Source: an uncultured Clostridia bacterium
Lineage (GTDB): Bacteria; Bacillota; Clostridia; TANB77; CAG-508
Direction of reading: 5' to 3'
DNA: 41,795 nucleotides
NCBI GenBank assembly: GCA_934130435.1
Contig: CAKOYB010000010.1
Location: forward strand, 1-41,795
Numbering within the stretch: the first letter of the stretch is position 1; every line of letters begins with the position of its first letter. Below the pieces are notes generated by a model, which was not told where the DNA came from, ran no database searches, and saw only the letters and a list, made by a program, of their open reading frames with translations. A program made the position numbers and the translations under genes. Shown here in pieces: positions 1 to 10,118 of the stretch.

Positions 1-2385
1 GAAAGAATGACAATTCAAGACTTAGATATAGTAACACCACAATCTTTAATTAATACAAAACCAATAACATCATCAATTAGAGAGTTCTTTGGAAGTTCAC
101 AACTTTCTCAATTTATGGACCAAACAAACCCATTGTCAGAATTAACACATAAAAGAAGAATATCAGCATTAGGACCTGGTGGATTATCAAGAGAAAGAGC
201 AGGATTCGAGGTTAGAGACGTACACTTTACACATTATGGTAGATTGTGCCCAATAGAATCACCAGAAGGACCTAATATCGGATTAATATCAGCAATATCA
301 TCTTTTGCAACAATTAATGAATATGGTTTTATAGAAACACCATATAGAAAAATAGATAAAGAAACACATACAGCTACAGATATTGTTGAATATATGCCTG
401 CAGATGTTGAAGAACAATATGTTATAGCAAAAGCATCTGAACCATTGGACAAAGATGGAAAATTTATAAACAACAAAATTAAAGTTAGAATTGCAGATGA
501 AATAGCAATGGTGCCACCAGAAGATGTTGACTACATGGATGTATCACCTCAACAATTAGTTTCAGTTGGAGCAGCAATGATCCCATTCTTAGAGCATGAT
601 GATGCTCACCGTGCATTAATGGGAGCAAACATGCAACGTCAAGCAGTTCCATTATTAACAACAGATTCACCAATTGTTGGAACAGGAATGGAATATAGAG
701 CAGCAAAAGACTCTGGAATAGTAGTTATTGCAAACGAAGCAGGAACAGTTGAAAAAGTTACTGCAGATGAAATAGTAATTAAAACAAAAAATAATGAACT
801 TAAAACATACAAGCTTCATAAGTTTGAAAGAACAAATGGAGGAACATGTTTTAATCAAAGACCTATAGTTGTAAAAGGCGAAAAAGTTAAAGCAGGAGAA
901 ATAATTGCAGATGGACCTTCAACAGATAAAGGAGAAATGGCATTAGGAAAGAATGTTCTAATTGCATTTGCAACTTGGGAAGGATACAACTACGAGGATG
1001 CTGTATTAATCAGCGAAAGATTAGTAAAAGATGATGTTTATACATCAATCCATATAGAAGAATATGAATGCGAATGTAGAGATACAAAGCTTGGACCAGA
1101 AGAAATAACAAGAGACATACCAAATGTAGGAGAAGACAGCTTAAAAGATCTAGATGAAAATGGAATTATAAGAATAGGTGCAGAGGTTAGACCAGGAGAC
1201 ATATTAGTTGGTAAAGTTACTCCAAAAGGAGAAACAGAATTAACAGCTGAAGAAAGATTACTTCGTGCTATATTTGGAGAAAAATCTAGAGAAGTTAGAG
1301 ATACTTCACTAAGAGTACCACATGGAGAAGCTGGAACAATTGTAGATATTAAAATATTTGATAGAGATAATTCAGACGAATTAGGACCTGGAGTAAATCA
1401 AGTAATTAGATGTTATATTGCACAAAAAAGAAAAATATCAGTTGGAGATAAAATGTCTGGTCGTCATGGAAACAAAGGTGTTGTTTCAAGAATCCTTCCA
1501 GAAGAAGACATGCCATTCTTACCAGATGGTACACCAGTTGATGTTGTATTAAACCCATTAGGTGTTCCATCACGTATGAACTTAGGTCAAGTTCTAGAAG
1601 TACATTTAGGAGCAGCAGCTCGTGAACTAGGATGGAAAATAGCTACACCAGTATTTGATGGTGCAACAGAAGAAGAAATAACAGAATTACTAGAAAAAGC
1701 AGGACGTACACCAGACGGAAAAACAGTTTTATATGATGGAAGAACAGGAGAAAAATTTGATAAACCAGTAACAGTTGGAATAATGTACATGTTAAAATTA
1801 CACCATTTGGTTGATGACAAAATACATGCACGTTCAACTGGACCATATTCACTTGTTACACAACAACCACTTGGAGGTAAAGCACAATTCGGTGGACAAC
1901 GTTTCGGAGAAATGGAAGTATGGGCACTTGAAGCATATGGAGCAGCACATACATTACAAGAAATCTTAACAGTAAAATCAGATGATGTTGTTGGAAGAGT
2001 TAAAACATATGAAGCAATTGTAAAAGGAGAAAATGTTCCAGAACCAGGAGTTCCAGAGAGCTTTAAGGTTTTAATAAAAGAACTACAAAGCTTAGGATTA
2101 GATGTAAGACTATACTCAGAAGATGATAAGGAATTAGAGTTAAAAGAAAATATTGAAGACGGAATAGACTTCAACCTCGAAAAAGATAAAGAAACATTAG
2201 AAGAAATGACAGTTCAAAATGACGAACTAGAAGATGGATACATTGAAGAAGATTTAGAAGAATCAGATGACTCAGAAGAATTACTAGACACAGATGATCT
2301 ATTAGATGAAGAAGAACTATTTGATTCAGACTTAGCAATGGACAACATTGAAAACGAAGAAGACTTATCAGAAGAAGATAAATAA
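1..2385 (+). CDS. rpoB: RNA polymerase beta subunit, 5'-truncated
   Basis: Catalytic beta subunit of RNA polymerase. The reading frame is open from base 1, and the first residues (ERMTIQDLD) are mid-protein, so the true start lies upstream; about 795 C-terminal residues are present. The rifampicin cluster I region is visible at about residues 28-55 (FFGSSQLSQFMDQTNPLSEL, then THKRR and SALGPGG). The residues equivalent to E. coli D516, H526 and S531 are wild type, so a rifampicin-sensitive target is predicted. Later conserved blocks include SPEGPNIGLI, GYNYEDAVLIS, GDKMSGRHGNKGVVS and GGKAQFGGQRFGEMEVWALEAYGAAHTLQE. The last 53 residues (2224-2382) form an extreme acidic tail with 29 Asp/Glu. 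rpoC follows after a 228-bp gap containing two hairpins. Identity is certain; only the start is missing. Confidence 0.98.
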   Translation, partial: ERMTIQDLDIVTPQSLINTKPITSSIREFFGSSQLSQFMDQTNPLSELTHKRRISALGPGGLSRERAGFEVRDVHFTHYGRLCPIESPEGPNIGLISAISSFATINEYGFIETPYRKIDKETHTATDIVEYMPADVEEQYVIAKASEPLDKDGKFINNKIKVRIADEIAMVPPEDVDYMDVSPQQLVSVGAAMIPFLEHDDAHRALMGANMQRQAVPLLTTDSPIVGTGMEYRAAKDSGIVVIANEAGTVEKVTADEIVIKTKNNELKTYKLHKFERTNGGTCFNQRPIVVKGEKVKAGEIIADGPSTDKGEMALGKNVLIAFATWEGYNYEDAVLISERLVKDDVYTSIHIEEYECECRDTKLGPEEITRDIPNVGEDSLKDLDENGIIRIGAEVRPGDILVGKVTPKGETELTAEERLLRAIFGEKSREVRDTSLRVPHGEAGTIVDIKIFDRDNSDELGPGVNQVIRCYIAQKRKISVGDKMSGRHGNKGVVSRILPEEDMPFLPDGTPVDVVLNPLGVPSRMNLGQVLEVHLGAAARELGWKIATPVFDGATEEEITELLEKAGRTPDGKTVLYDGRTGEKFDKPVTVGIMYMLKLHHLVDDKIHARSTGPYSLVTQQPLGGKAQFGGQRFGEMEVWALEAYGAAHTLQEILTVKSDDVVGRVKTYEAIVKGENVPEPGVPESFKVLIKELQSLGLDVRLYSEDDKELELKENIEDGIDFNLEKDKETLEEMTVQNDELEDGYIEEDLEESDDSEELLDTDDLLDEEELFDSDLAMDNIENEEDLSEEDK

Positions 2386-2390
2386 AAAAT

Positions 2391-2423
2391 GTTAGATATT
2401 AGATGATAAATCTAATATCTAAC
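2391..2423 (+). promoter_or_regulatory. Perfect 14-bp hairpin just after rpoB
   Basis: GTTAGATATTAGAT (2391-2404) pairs perfectly with 2410-2423 around a GATAA loop, six bases after the rpoB stop. No T-tract follows, so it does not look like a normal intrinsic terminator. An RNA processing, stability or pausing element between rpoB and rpoC is more likely. That role is inference. Confidence 0.6.
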
Positions 2424-2528
2424 TATCAAACAATATTAATTGAATAGAATACTTATTAAAATTTAAAATTACAAAGAAAATGTTCAGCAGTGTAGATTTT
2501 AAATTAAAAATAAGTAAGAAACAATAAT

Positions 2529-2587
2529 GAAATTAGAAGTCAGAGATAGAAATAAAAATAAGTTTCTAAACTCTAAATTCTAATCTC
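2529..2587 (+). promoter_or_regulatory. Imperfect long hairpin in the rpoC leader
   Basis: The arm at 2529-2552 and the arm at 2563-2587 are nearly complementary (about 20 of 24 pairs) around a short A-rich loop. The structure ends about 15 bases before the rpoC ribosome site (GGAGG, 2602-2606), where it could affect translation or processing of the rpoBC transcript. It shares TTAGA/CTAAT-type words with the hairpin after rpoB, so the two could also pair with each other. Confidence 0.4.
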
Positions 2588-2613
2588 CAACATCAAATAA
2601 GGGAGGAAAAAAA

Positions 2614-5600
2614 TTGGACGAATTAGAAGTTTTTGATAAAATAAAAATTGGTCTTGCATCAGACGAAACAATAAGAATGTGGTCAAAAGGAGAAGTAAAA
2701 AAACCAGAAACTATCAATTATAGAACTTTAAAACCTGAAAAAGATGGCTTGTTCTGTGAAAGAATATTTGGACCTACAAAAGACTGGGAATGCCACTGTG
2801 GAAAATATAAAAGAGTTAGATATAAAGGAATTATATGTGACAGATGTGGAGTAGAAGTAACAAAAGCAAAAGTTAGAAGAGAAAGAATGGGACATATTGA
2901 ACTTGCAGCTCCAGTAGCTCACATATGGTATTTTAAAGGAATTCCAAGTAGAATAGCTTTATTATTAGACATTTCACCAAGAAACTTAGAAAAAGTTATT
3001 TATTTTGCTTCTTACATAGTAGTAGACAAGGGAACATCAGGATTAACAAAATGCCAAATACTAACAGAGAAAGAGCACTCAGAAGCTATAGAGAAATATG
3101 GAAAAGGTTCTTTCAAAGCTGAAATGGGAGCAGAAGCTCTAGAAAAATTACTAAAAGAAGTAGACTTAGAGAAATTATCAAAAACAATAAAAAAAGAATT
3201 AGAAAAAGCTAGTGAACAAAAAAAGGTTAAACTAGTAAAAAGACTTGATACTGTAGAATCATTTAGATTATCTGGAAATAGACCAGAATGGATGATAATG
3301 AATGTTGTACCAGTAATTCCACCAGAATTAAGACCAATGGTTCAATTAGATGGAGGAAGATTTGCAACATCAGATTTAAATGATCTATATAGAAGAGTAA
3401 TAAATAGAAATAACAGATTAAAAAGGTTACTAGAACTAGGTGCACCAGAAATAATTGTAAGAAATGAAAAAAGAATGCTACAAGAATCTGTAGATGCATT
3501 AATAGATAATGGAAGAAGAGGAAGACCAGTTACAGGAGCAGGAAATAGACCTTTAAAATCATTATCTGATATGCTTAAAGGAAAACAAGGTAGATTTAGA
3601 CAAAACCTTTTAGGAAAAAGGGTTGACTATTCTGGACGTTCAGTTATTGTTGTAGGACCTGAACTAAAAATTTATCAATGCGGTGTTCCAAAAGAAATGG
3701 CTGTAGAATTATTTAAACCATTTGTAATGAAGGAATTAGTTGGTAGAGGAATAGCACATAACATCAAAAATGCTAAAAGAATGGTTGAGAGACTAAGACC
3801 AGAAGTTTGGGATATATTAGAAGAGGTTATAAAAGATCATCCAGTAATGCTTAACCGTGCTCCAACATTGCATAGATTAGGAATTCAAGCATTTGAACCA
3901 GTATTAGTAGAAGGAAGAGCAATTAAACTACATCCTTTAGTTTGTACAGCATTTAATGCTGACTTCGATGGTGACCAAATGGCTATACATTTACCTTTAT
4001 CACCAGAAGCACAAGCAGAAGCTAGATTTTTAATGTTGTCAGTAAACAACTTACTAAAACCTCAAGATGGTAAACCAGTTACAGTTCCAACGCAGGATAT
4101 GATTCTAGGAAGCTACTATTTAACAATGGACGAAGAAGGAGAGCCTGGAGAAGGAACATATTTTAAAGATGTTGATGAAGCATTACTTGCATATCAAAAT
4201 GGAGACTTAGGATTACATGCTAAAATTTATGTTAGAATGTTCAAAGAGATTGATGGAGAATTAAAACATAAAAAAATTCAAACAACAGTTGGAAGAATTA
4301 TATATAACCAAGGAATACCACAAGATTTAGGATTTGTAGATAGATCAAATCCAGAAAACTTATTCAATTTAGAAATTGATTTCCCAGTAATAAAGAAAAA
4401 CCTTGGAAAAATTGTTGCAAAATGTATAGACAAACATGGATTAAGTGAAGCTGCAGAAGTTTTAGACTATATAAAAGCAACAGGATTTAAATATTCAACA
4501 AAGGGTGCTATAACAGTTAGTGTTTCAGACGTAACCAGCCCTAAAGAAAAGAAAACTATACTTGAAAATGCAGACAAGGAAGTTGAAGAAATTGCTAAAA
4601 AGTATAAAAGAGGATTAATAACAGAAAAAGAAAGATATGAAGCAACTATAAATGTATGGGAAAAAGCAACAAAACAAGTTACAGAAGCAATGAAGAATAA
4701 CTTTGATGATATGAACCCAATATACATGATGGCACAATCAGGAGCCAGAGGAAACATCAATCAGTTAAGACAAATCGCTGGTATGAGAGGACTTATGGCA
4801 AACACACAAGGTAAAGCTGTTGAGATACCAATCAAGTCAAGCTTTAGAGAGGGACTAGATCCACTTGAATACTTTATTTCATCACATGGTGGAAGAAAAG
4901 GATTAGCAGATACAGCTTTAAGAACAGCAGACTCTGGATATCTAACAAGAAGACTTGTAGATGTAAGCCAAGACATAATTGTAAGAGAAGATGACTGTGG
5001 AACACATGAAGGAATACTAGTAAAAGACATAAAAGATGGAAACCAAGTTCTAGAACCATTAGAAGAAAGATTATTAGGAAGATTCCCATTAGAGGATGTA
5101 TATGATCCTAATACAAAAGAATTGATTGTAGATACAAATACTATGATGACTGATAAAATTGCAAAGAAGATTGTAGATGCAGGAATTACAGAATTAAGAG
5201 TTCGTTCATCAATTTGCTGTAGAACTCCACATGGAGTATGTAGGAAATGCTATGGTATGGGACTTGCAACAAGAGAAGAAGTAATAATAGGAGAACCAGT
5301 AGGTATTATTGCTGCACAATCAATAGGAGAGCCAGGAACACAGTTAACAATGAGAACATTCCACGAAGGTGGTGTAGCCGGAGGAGATATTACTCAAGGT
5401 CTTCCTAGAGTTGAAGAGTTATTTGAAGCAAGAAAACCAAAGGGATTAGCTATAATCTCAAGCATAGCAGGTAAAGTAAAAATTACAGAAGACAAAAAGA
5501 AGAAAGAAGTTATTGTAACATCTAAAGACGATTCAAAAACATATACAATACCTTTTGGATCAAAATTACATGTAAAAGATGGAGATGTTATAGAAGCAGG

Positions 5601-6165
5601 AGAACAAATAACAGAAGGATCTGTAAATCCAAATGAAATACTTGAAATTAATGGACCAGATGGTGTATACAATTACCTAATTCAAGAAGTTCAAAAAGTT
5701 TATAGAAACCAAGGTGTTGATATAAATGATAAGCACATAGAAGTAATTGGTAGACAAATGCTTAAGAAAATTAAAGTAATAGATAGTGGAGACACAGATA
5801 TGTTCCCAGGATCTTTAGTAGACATGTATGAATTTGAAAACAAAAATAAAGCAGCTGAAAGTGAAGGAAAGAGAGCAGCAACTGGAAAACATACTCTACT
5901 AGGAATAACAAAAGCAGCTCTAGCAACAGAAAGCTTCCTATCTGCAGCATCATTCCAAGAAACAACAAGAGTACTTACAGACGCAGCAATAAAAGGAAAA
6001 GTAGATCCATTAATTGGTCTAAAAGAAAATGTTATCATTGGTAAGTTGATACCAGCAGGAACAGGAATGAGCAAATATAAAAACATAAAAATAAATACTG
6101 AAATAGAAAATACAGTTGAAGATAGCATGATAGAAAATTCTAACAAAGAAATAGAAAATATTTAA
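2614..6165 (+). CDS. rpoC: RNA polymerase beta' subunit
   Basis: Largest catalytic subunit of RNA polymerase, 1183 residues, near full family length for Firmicutes. The start is TTG at 2614, 8 bases after GGAGG, and the N-terminus (LDELEVFDKIKIGLAS) matches the family. The N-terminal zinc site is C60, C62, C75, C78. The catalytic magnesium loop NADFDGD is at residues 448-454. The bridge-helix and trigger-loop region is around GARGNINQLRQIAGMRG and GGRKGLADTALRTADSGYLT. The second zinc site is C795, C869, C876, C879. No insertion or disruption is visible. It is co-oriented with rpoB and ends in a strong terminator at 6172-6210. Unlike many bacteria, the next gene is gdpP and not rpsL. Confidence 0.98.
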   Translation: MDELEVFDKIKIGLASDETIRMWSKGEVKKPETINYRTLKPEKDGLFCERIFGPTKDWECHCGKYKRVRYKGIICDRCGVEVTKAKVRRERMGHIELAAPVAHIWYFKGIPSRIALLLDISPRNLEKVIYFASYIVVDKGTSGLTKCQILTEKEHSEAIEKYGKGSFKAEMGAEALEKLLKEVDLEKLSKTIKKELEKASEQKKVKLVKRLDTVESFRLSGNRPEWMIMNVVPVIPPELRPMVQLDGGRFATSDLNDLYRRVINRNNRLKRLLELGAPEIIVRNEKRMLQESVDALIDNGRRGRPVTGAGNRPLKSLSDMLKGKQGRFRQNLLGKRVDYSGRSVIVVGPELKIYQCGVPKEMAVELFKPFVMKELVGRGIAHNIKNAKRMVERLRPEVWDILEEVIKDHPVMLNRAPTLHRLGIQAFEPVLVEGRAIKLHPLVCTAFNADFDGDQMAIHLPLSPEAQAEARFLMLSVNNLLKPQDGKPVTVPTQDMILGSYYLTMDEEGEPGEGTYFKDVDEALLAYQNGDLGLHAKIYVRMFKEIDGELKHKKIQTTVGRIIYNQGIPQDLGFVDRSNPENLFNLEIDFPVIKKNLGKIVAKCIDKHGLSEAAEVLDYIKATGFKYSTKGAITVSVSDVTSPKEKKTILENADKEVEEIAKKYKRGLITEKERYEATINVWEKATKQVTEAMKNNFDDMNPIYMMAQSGARGNINQLRQIAGMRGLMANTQGKAVEIPIKSSFREGLDPLEYFISSHGGRKGLADTALRTADSGYLTRRLVDVSQDIIVREDDCGTHEGILVKDIKDGNQVLEPLEERLLGRFPLEDVYDPNTKELIVDTNTMMTDKIAKKIVDAGITELRVRSSICCRTPHGVCRKCYGMGLATREEVIIGEPVGIIAAQSIGEPGTQLTMRTFHEGGVAGGDITQGLPRVEELFEARKPKGLAIISSIAGKVKITEDKKKKEVIVTSKDDSKTYTIPFGSKLHVKDGDVIEAGEQITEGSVNPNEILEINGPDGVYNYLIQEVQKVYRNQGVDINDKHIEVIGRQMLKKIKVIDSGDTDMFPGSLVDMYEFENKNKAAESEGKRAATGKHTLLGITKAALATESFLSAASFQETTRVLTDAAIKGKVDPLIGLKENVIIGKLIPAGTGMSKYKNIKINTEIENTVEDSMIENSNKEIENI

Positions 6166-6171
6166 TAATAA

Positions 6172-6210
6172 AATACAGCTTTTCATAAAATTATGGAAGG
6201 CTGTATTTTT
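6172..6210 (+). terminator. Intrinsic terminator of rpoBC
   Basis: AATACAGCTTTTCATAA (6172-6188) pairs with 6191-6207, with two G-U pairs, around a two-base loop; a T-run overlaps the 3' arm. It starts seven bases after the rpoC stop. Confidence 0.85.
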
Positions 6211-6211
6211 C

Positions 6212-6241
6212 TTGACAAAATAGCCAAAAATGAGGTAAAAT
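6212..6241 (+). promoter_or_regulatory. Promoter of gdpP-rplI-dnaB
   Basis: TTGACA (6212-6217) and TAAAAT (6236-6241) are separated by 18 bp, immediately after the rpoC terminator and 26 bp before the gdpP start. This is a good match to a housekeeping sigma promoter. Confidence 0.7.
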
Positions 6242-6267
6242 ATATGTGTTTGATATAAGGAGGAATT

Positions 6268-8277
6268 ATGCCCAAAAAAGATAGAAATTTTGAGAAAATA
6301 ATTTCAAGAACTAAAATTTACTTAGTAGTTATAGCTATTTTGTTGATATTACTATGTATTAGCAATATATGGTATATAATACCAGCAGTAGTTTTATATA
6401 CAGGTATAATTATTTATTCTCTTTGGACAAATAACAAAGGTATAAATGCAATATCACAGCACATTCAAGATGTTACTGTAAATGTTGATTCAACAGTTAA
6501 AAATGCACTTGTAAGTTCACCATTTCCATTAATTATATTAGAAACAGATGGAAATATCATATGGAAGAGTTCAAAGTTTGTTAGTGAATTTTCTAGTGTA
6601 GATATAAAGGCTATAGTTGAAAATCTTGCTAAAAATATTAAACTTGAAATATTGCAAAATAAATTAAATAAAAATAATAACAATAAGTCTATTCAACAAG
6701 AAATTACAGTAGGAAAAAAGACATATAAAGTTTTAGGTGAATATGTTAAGTCTAAAAAGAAAAAATCTAATGAATTCATGATGATGCTATATTTTTTAGA
6801 TAATACAGATTACTTAAATTCATTAAAAGAATTAGAAGAAGAAAAAAGTTGTATTGGAATAATAATGCTAGATAATTATGAAGAAACAGTTCAAGTATTA
6901 CCAGATGATAAAAAATCTTTAATATTAGCAGAAATAGAAAAGAAAATATATGACTGGGTAGCAAAATTTGAAGGATTAGTTATTAAATCAGACAGAAACA
7001 CATATGTATACTTTGTTAAAAATAAATATTTACAAGATATAAAAGAAAATAAATTTGAAATTTTAGATATTGTTAAAGAAATTGATACAGAAGAAACAGT
7101 TAATCTAACAATTAGTTCAGCACTATCAACTGAAGGCGATTCATACTATGACAAATATAAATCTGTTCAAAATGCAATGGAAATTGTATTAGGCAGAGGT
7201 GGAGATCAAGCTGTTATTAGAGAAAATGAAACATATAAATTCTTTGGTGGAAGAACTTTAGAAGTTGAAAAAAGAACAAAGGTAAAGGCAAGAACAGTTG
7301 CAAGAGCACTTGAAGAATTAATAAAAGAGTCAAAAGATGTATTTATAATGGGACATACAAATCCAGACATAGATAGTATGGGTTCTTGCTTAGGAATTTA
7401 TAGACTTGCTAAAAGTATTGGAAAAAAAGCATATATAATTAATGAAAACTCAGATAATGCAATAGCAAATTTTATGGAATATCTTGAAAAAGAAGATGAA
7501 TATAAAGATGTTATTATAAAGAAGAATGATGCACTAAATACAATTTCAGATGAAAGTATATTAGTTATACTAGATACTCATAAAAAAACATATGTAGAAG
7601 TGCCAGAAATTCTTGATAAAACAAATAAAATAGTTATTATTGATCACCATAGAAAAAGTCCAGATTTTATAGACAATGTAATACTTGCATTTCATGAAGT
7701 ATATGCATCATCTGCAGCAGAGCTTGTTACAGAGATACTTCAATATGTAGAATCAAAAGTTGAGTTAAATTCAGTAGAAGTAGAAGCCTTGTACGCAGGA
7801 ATAATGGTTGATACTAAAAACTTTACCTTTAAAACAGGGGTTAGAACGTTTGAGGCAGCAGCATATCTAAGAAAAAAAGGTGTTGACATATTAAAAGTTA
7901 AAAAATGGTTCCAAAGTAATCTAGAAGATTATAACATGATTGCAGATATAGTTAAAAATGCAGAAATTATAAATGAATCAATAGCAATATCAGAGTATTC
8001 AGGCGCAGAAAAAAATGTAAACCTTATTTGTGCAAAGGCAGCAGACGAACTATTAACAATAAGCAATATAACAGCATCATTTGTATTGGGAAAAATGAAC
8101 AATAAAATATGTGTTAGTGGTCGTTCAATTGGAGATATAAATGTTCAAGTTATACTAGAAAAACTTGGCGGCGGTGGCCATATAACAGTTGCTGGTGCAC
8201 AAATAGAAGGAATGAACATGGAAGAAGCAAGACAAGAACTAATTAACAGAATTAATGAATACTTTACAGAAGTATAA
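6268..8277 (+). CDS. gdpP: Cyclic-di-AMP phosphodiesterase GdpP (DHH-DHHA1)
   Basis: Membrane-bound enzyme that hydrolyses c-di-AMP to pApA and so tunes potassium and osmotic balance, cell wall stress and beta-lactam tolerance in Firmicutes. The protein has 669 residues, typical of the family (YybT). Two membrane helices lie at about residues 13-52, followed by a PAS-like segment and a degenerate GGDEF domain at about 170-300. The DHH phosphoesterase part shows GHTNPDID at 362-369, the namesake DHH at 459-461, and the DHHA1 signature GGGGH at 634-638. All metal-binding motifs appear intact. The start is ATG after GGAGG at 6259-6263. The order gdpP-rplI-dnaB is conserved across Firmicutes, which supports the identification. 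Confidence 0.95.
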   Translation: MPKKDRNFEKIISRTKIYLVVIAILLILLCISNIWYIIPAVVLYTGIIIYSLWTNNKGINAISQHIQDVTVNVDSTVKNALVSSPFPLIILETDGNIIWKSSKFVSEFSSVDIKAIVENLAKNIKLEILQNKLNKNNNNKSIQQEITVGKKTYKVLGEYVKSKKKKSNEFMMMLYFLDNTDYLNSLKELEEEKSCIGIIMLDNYEETVQVLPDDKKSLILAEIEKKIYDWVAKFEGLVIKSDRNTYVYFVKNKYLQDIKENKFEILDIVKEIDTEETVNLTISSALSTEGDSYYDKYKSVQNAMEIVLGRGGDQAVIRENETYKFFGGRTLEVEKRTKVKARTVARALEELIKESKDVFIMGHTNPDIDSMGSCLGIYRLAKSIGKKAYIINENSDNAIANFMEYLEKEDEYKDVIIKKNDALNTISDESILVILDTHKKTYVEVPEILDKTNKIVIIDHHRKSPDFIDNVILAFHEVYASSAAELVTEILQYVESKVELNSVEVEALYAGIMVDTKNFTFKTGVRTFEAAAYLRKKGVDILKVKKWFQSNLEDYNMIADIVKNAEIINESIAISEYSGAEKNVNLICAKAADELLTISNITASFVLGKMNNKICVSGRSIGDINVQVILEKLGGGGHITVAGAQIEGMNMEEARQELINRINEYFTEV

Positions 8278-8309
8278 AATAATAATTACTTTAATGTAGG
8301 AGGTGTTAA

Positions 8310-8753
8310 ATGAAGGTTATTTTAATGCAAGATATTAAGGGAGTTGGAAAAAAAGACACAATAATAAATGCAAATGATGGTTATGCACGAAATTTTTTAT
8401 TTCCTAAAAAATTAGCAGTAGAAGCAAATAAAGAAAACCTGGCAAAATTAAAAAGTAAACAAAACTCAGAAGCACATAAAAAAGATTTAGAAAAACAAAA
8501 AGCAGAAGAACTAAAACAAAAGCTTTTTAAAATAGAATTAAGAATAAATGTAAAAGCAGGTGAAAATGGAAAAATATTTGGTTCAATAACCTCAAAAGAA
8601 GTATCAGCAGAGCTAAAAAAACAATATAACATAGAAATAGACAAGAAAAAAATTATTCTTAAAGAACCAATAAAAGAATTAGGAGCATTTACATTAGACA
8701 TTAAATTATATGAAGGAATAATGGGTAAATTAAAAATAAGTATATTGGCATAA
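8310..8753 (+). CDS. rplI: Ribosomal protein L9 (bL9)
   Basis: Large-subunit protein bound near the base of the L1 stalk of 23S rRNA. The 147 residues match the usual length of about 148. The N-terminal RNA-binding domain begins MKVILMQDIKGVGKKD and contains NDGYARNFLFPKKLA. A long charged helix links it to a C-terminal domain with GKIFGSITSKEV. The start is ATG after AGGAGG at 8299-8304. It lies 32 bp after gdpP and 27 bp before dnaB, so the three are probably one transcript. Confidence 0.97.
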   Translation: MKVILMQDIKGVGKKDTIINANDGYARNFLFPKKLAVEANKENLAKLKSKQNSEAHKKDLEKQKAEELKQKLFKIELRINVKAGENGKIFGSITSKEVSAELKKQYNIEIDKKKIILKEPIKELGAFTLDIKLYEGIMGKLKISILA

Positions 8754-8780
8754 ATTATAGTTTGTAAAAGGGGTACTAAA

Positions 8781-10118
8781 ATGGAAATAGGGAAAATACC
8801 ACCAAATGATATAGAAGCTGAGCAAGCAGTATTAGGAAGTATGCTAACAGATAAAGACGCTGTGGTAGCAGCTATAGAAGTACTAAAAGAAGAAGATTTT
8901 TACAGAGAAGATAATAAGGCTATATATGGAGCTATATTAAATTTATATAACAGAGCAGAACCAGTAGATATAATAACATTAAAGGATGAATTGTTATCAA
9001 TTGGAAAATTTGACTCAGTTGGTGGACTTGAATACTTAGCAGAGTTACCTGAAAAGGTACCAACAACGGCAAATGTTGATAGATATATAAAAATTGTAGA
9101 AGAAAAATCTTTATTAAGAAGTCTTATAAAAACTGCAAATGAAATTATAACATTGGGATATAATCCAACAGAAGATGTTGAAGACATTATGGATGCAGCA
9201 GAAAAAAAGATTTTTAATATTATGCAATCTAAAAATCAAAAAGGATACAGCCCAATAAAAGAAATATTAATAGACACATTTACACAACTCGAACAATTAT
9301 ATAATCAAAAAAAGCATGTAACTGGTGTTCCAACAGGATTTGCAAGTTTGGATTATAAAACAGCAGGTCTTCATAATTCAGACCTAATACTAATTGCTGC
9401 CAGACCAGCAATGGGAAAATCTGCATTTGCGTTAAATATAGCAACTAATGCAGCAGTTAGAGGAAAAGTTCCAGTAGCAATATTTAGTTTAGAGATGTCA
9501 AAAGAACAGATGGTAAACAGAATTTTATGTAGTGAAGCAATGGTTGACAGTAATAAAGTTAGAACCGGAAAAATAGAAGAACAAGACTGGATGAAATTAG
9601 CAGGAGCTTTAGGACCACTTTCTGAATCAGAAATATATATAGATGATACACCAGGAATTTCTGTTATGGAAATAAGGGCAAAGTGTAGAAAACTTAAATT
9701 AGAGAAAAATATAGGATTAGTTATAATAGATTACTTGCAATTAGTACAAGCTAGTAATAACAAAAAGGGAAGTCGTGAGCAAGAAATTTCTGAAATTAGT
9801 AGGTCATTAAAAATACTTGCAAAAGAAATAAATGTACCTGTAATTGCTTTATCACAATTATCAAGAGCTCCAGAACAAAGACCGGACCATAGACCAATGC
9901 TTTCAGATTTACGTGAATCTGGAGCAATAGAACAAGATGCAGATATAGTAATGTTTTTATATAGAGATGACTATTATAATCAAGAAAGCGAAAAGAAAAA
10001 TGTAGCAGAAGTAATAATGGCAAAACACAGAGCTGGTTCAACAGGAACTGTAGAACTATTGTGGCTTGGCGAATATACAAAATTTGTTAATTTAGAAAAA
10101 AATAGAGAAGAATATTAA
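8781..10118 (+). CDS. dnaB: Replicative DNA helicase DnaB
   Basis: Hexameric 5'-3' helicase of the replication fork, named dnaC in Bacillus. The protein is 445 residues, full length. The N-terminal helicase-primase interaction domain covers about residues 1-150 and starts with the typical PPNDIEAEQAVLGSML. The RecA-like motor follows: Walker A AARPAMGKS at 206-214 with Lys213, Walker B VIIDYLQL, and the conserved ALSQLSRAPEQRPDHRPMLS and SGAIEQDAD segments. No intein or other insertion is present. The ribosome site AAAGGGG lies upstream of the ATG. It ends the gdpP-rplI-dnaB operon and converges with the HD-GYP gene; a shared terminator lies between them. Confidence 0.97.
   Translation: MEIGKIPPNDIEAEQAVLGSMLTDKDAVVAAIEVLKEEDFYREDNKAIYGAILNLYNRAEPVDIITLKDELLSIGKFDSVGGLEYLAELPEKVPTTANVDRYIKIVEEKSLLRSLIKTANEIITLGYNPTEDVEDIMDAAEKKIFNIMQSKNQKGYSPIKEILIDTFTQLEQLYNQKKHVTGVPTGFASLDYKTAGLHNSDLILIAARPAMGKSAFALNIATNAAVRGKVPVAIFSLEMSKEQMVNRILCSEAMVDSNKVRTGKIEEQDWMKLAGALGPLSESEIYIDDTPGISVMEIRAKCRKLKLEKNIGLVIIDYLQLVQASNNKKGSREQEISEISRSLKILAKEINVPVIALSQLSRAPEQRPDHRPMLSDLRESGAIEQDADIVMFLYRDDYYNQESEKKNVAEVIMAKHRAGSTGTVELLWLGEYTKFVNLEKNREEY

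Noticed and set aside
1587..2174. 195-codon minus-strand frame inside rpoB
   Set aside because: It is a complementary-strand shadow of a highly conserved gene, Ser/Pro/Cys-rich with no start signals.
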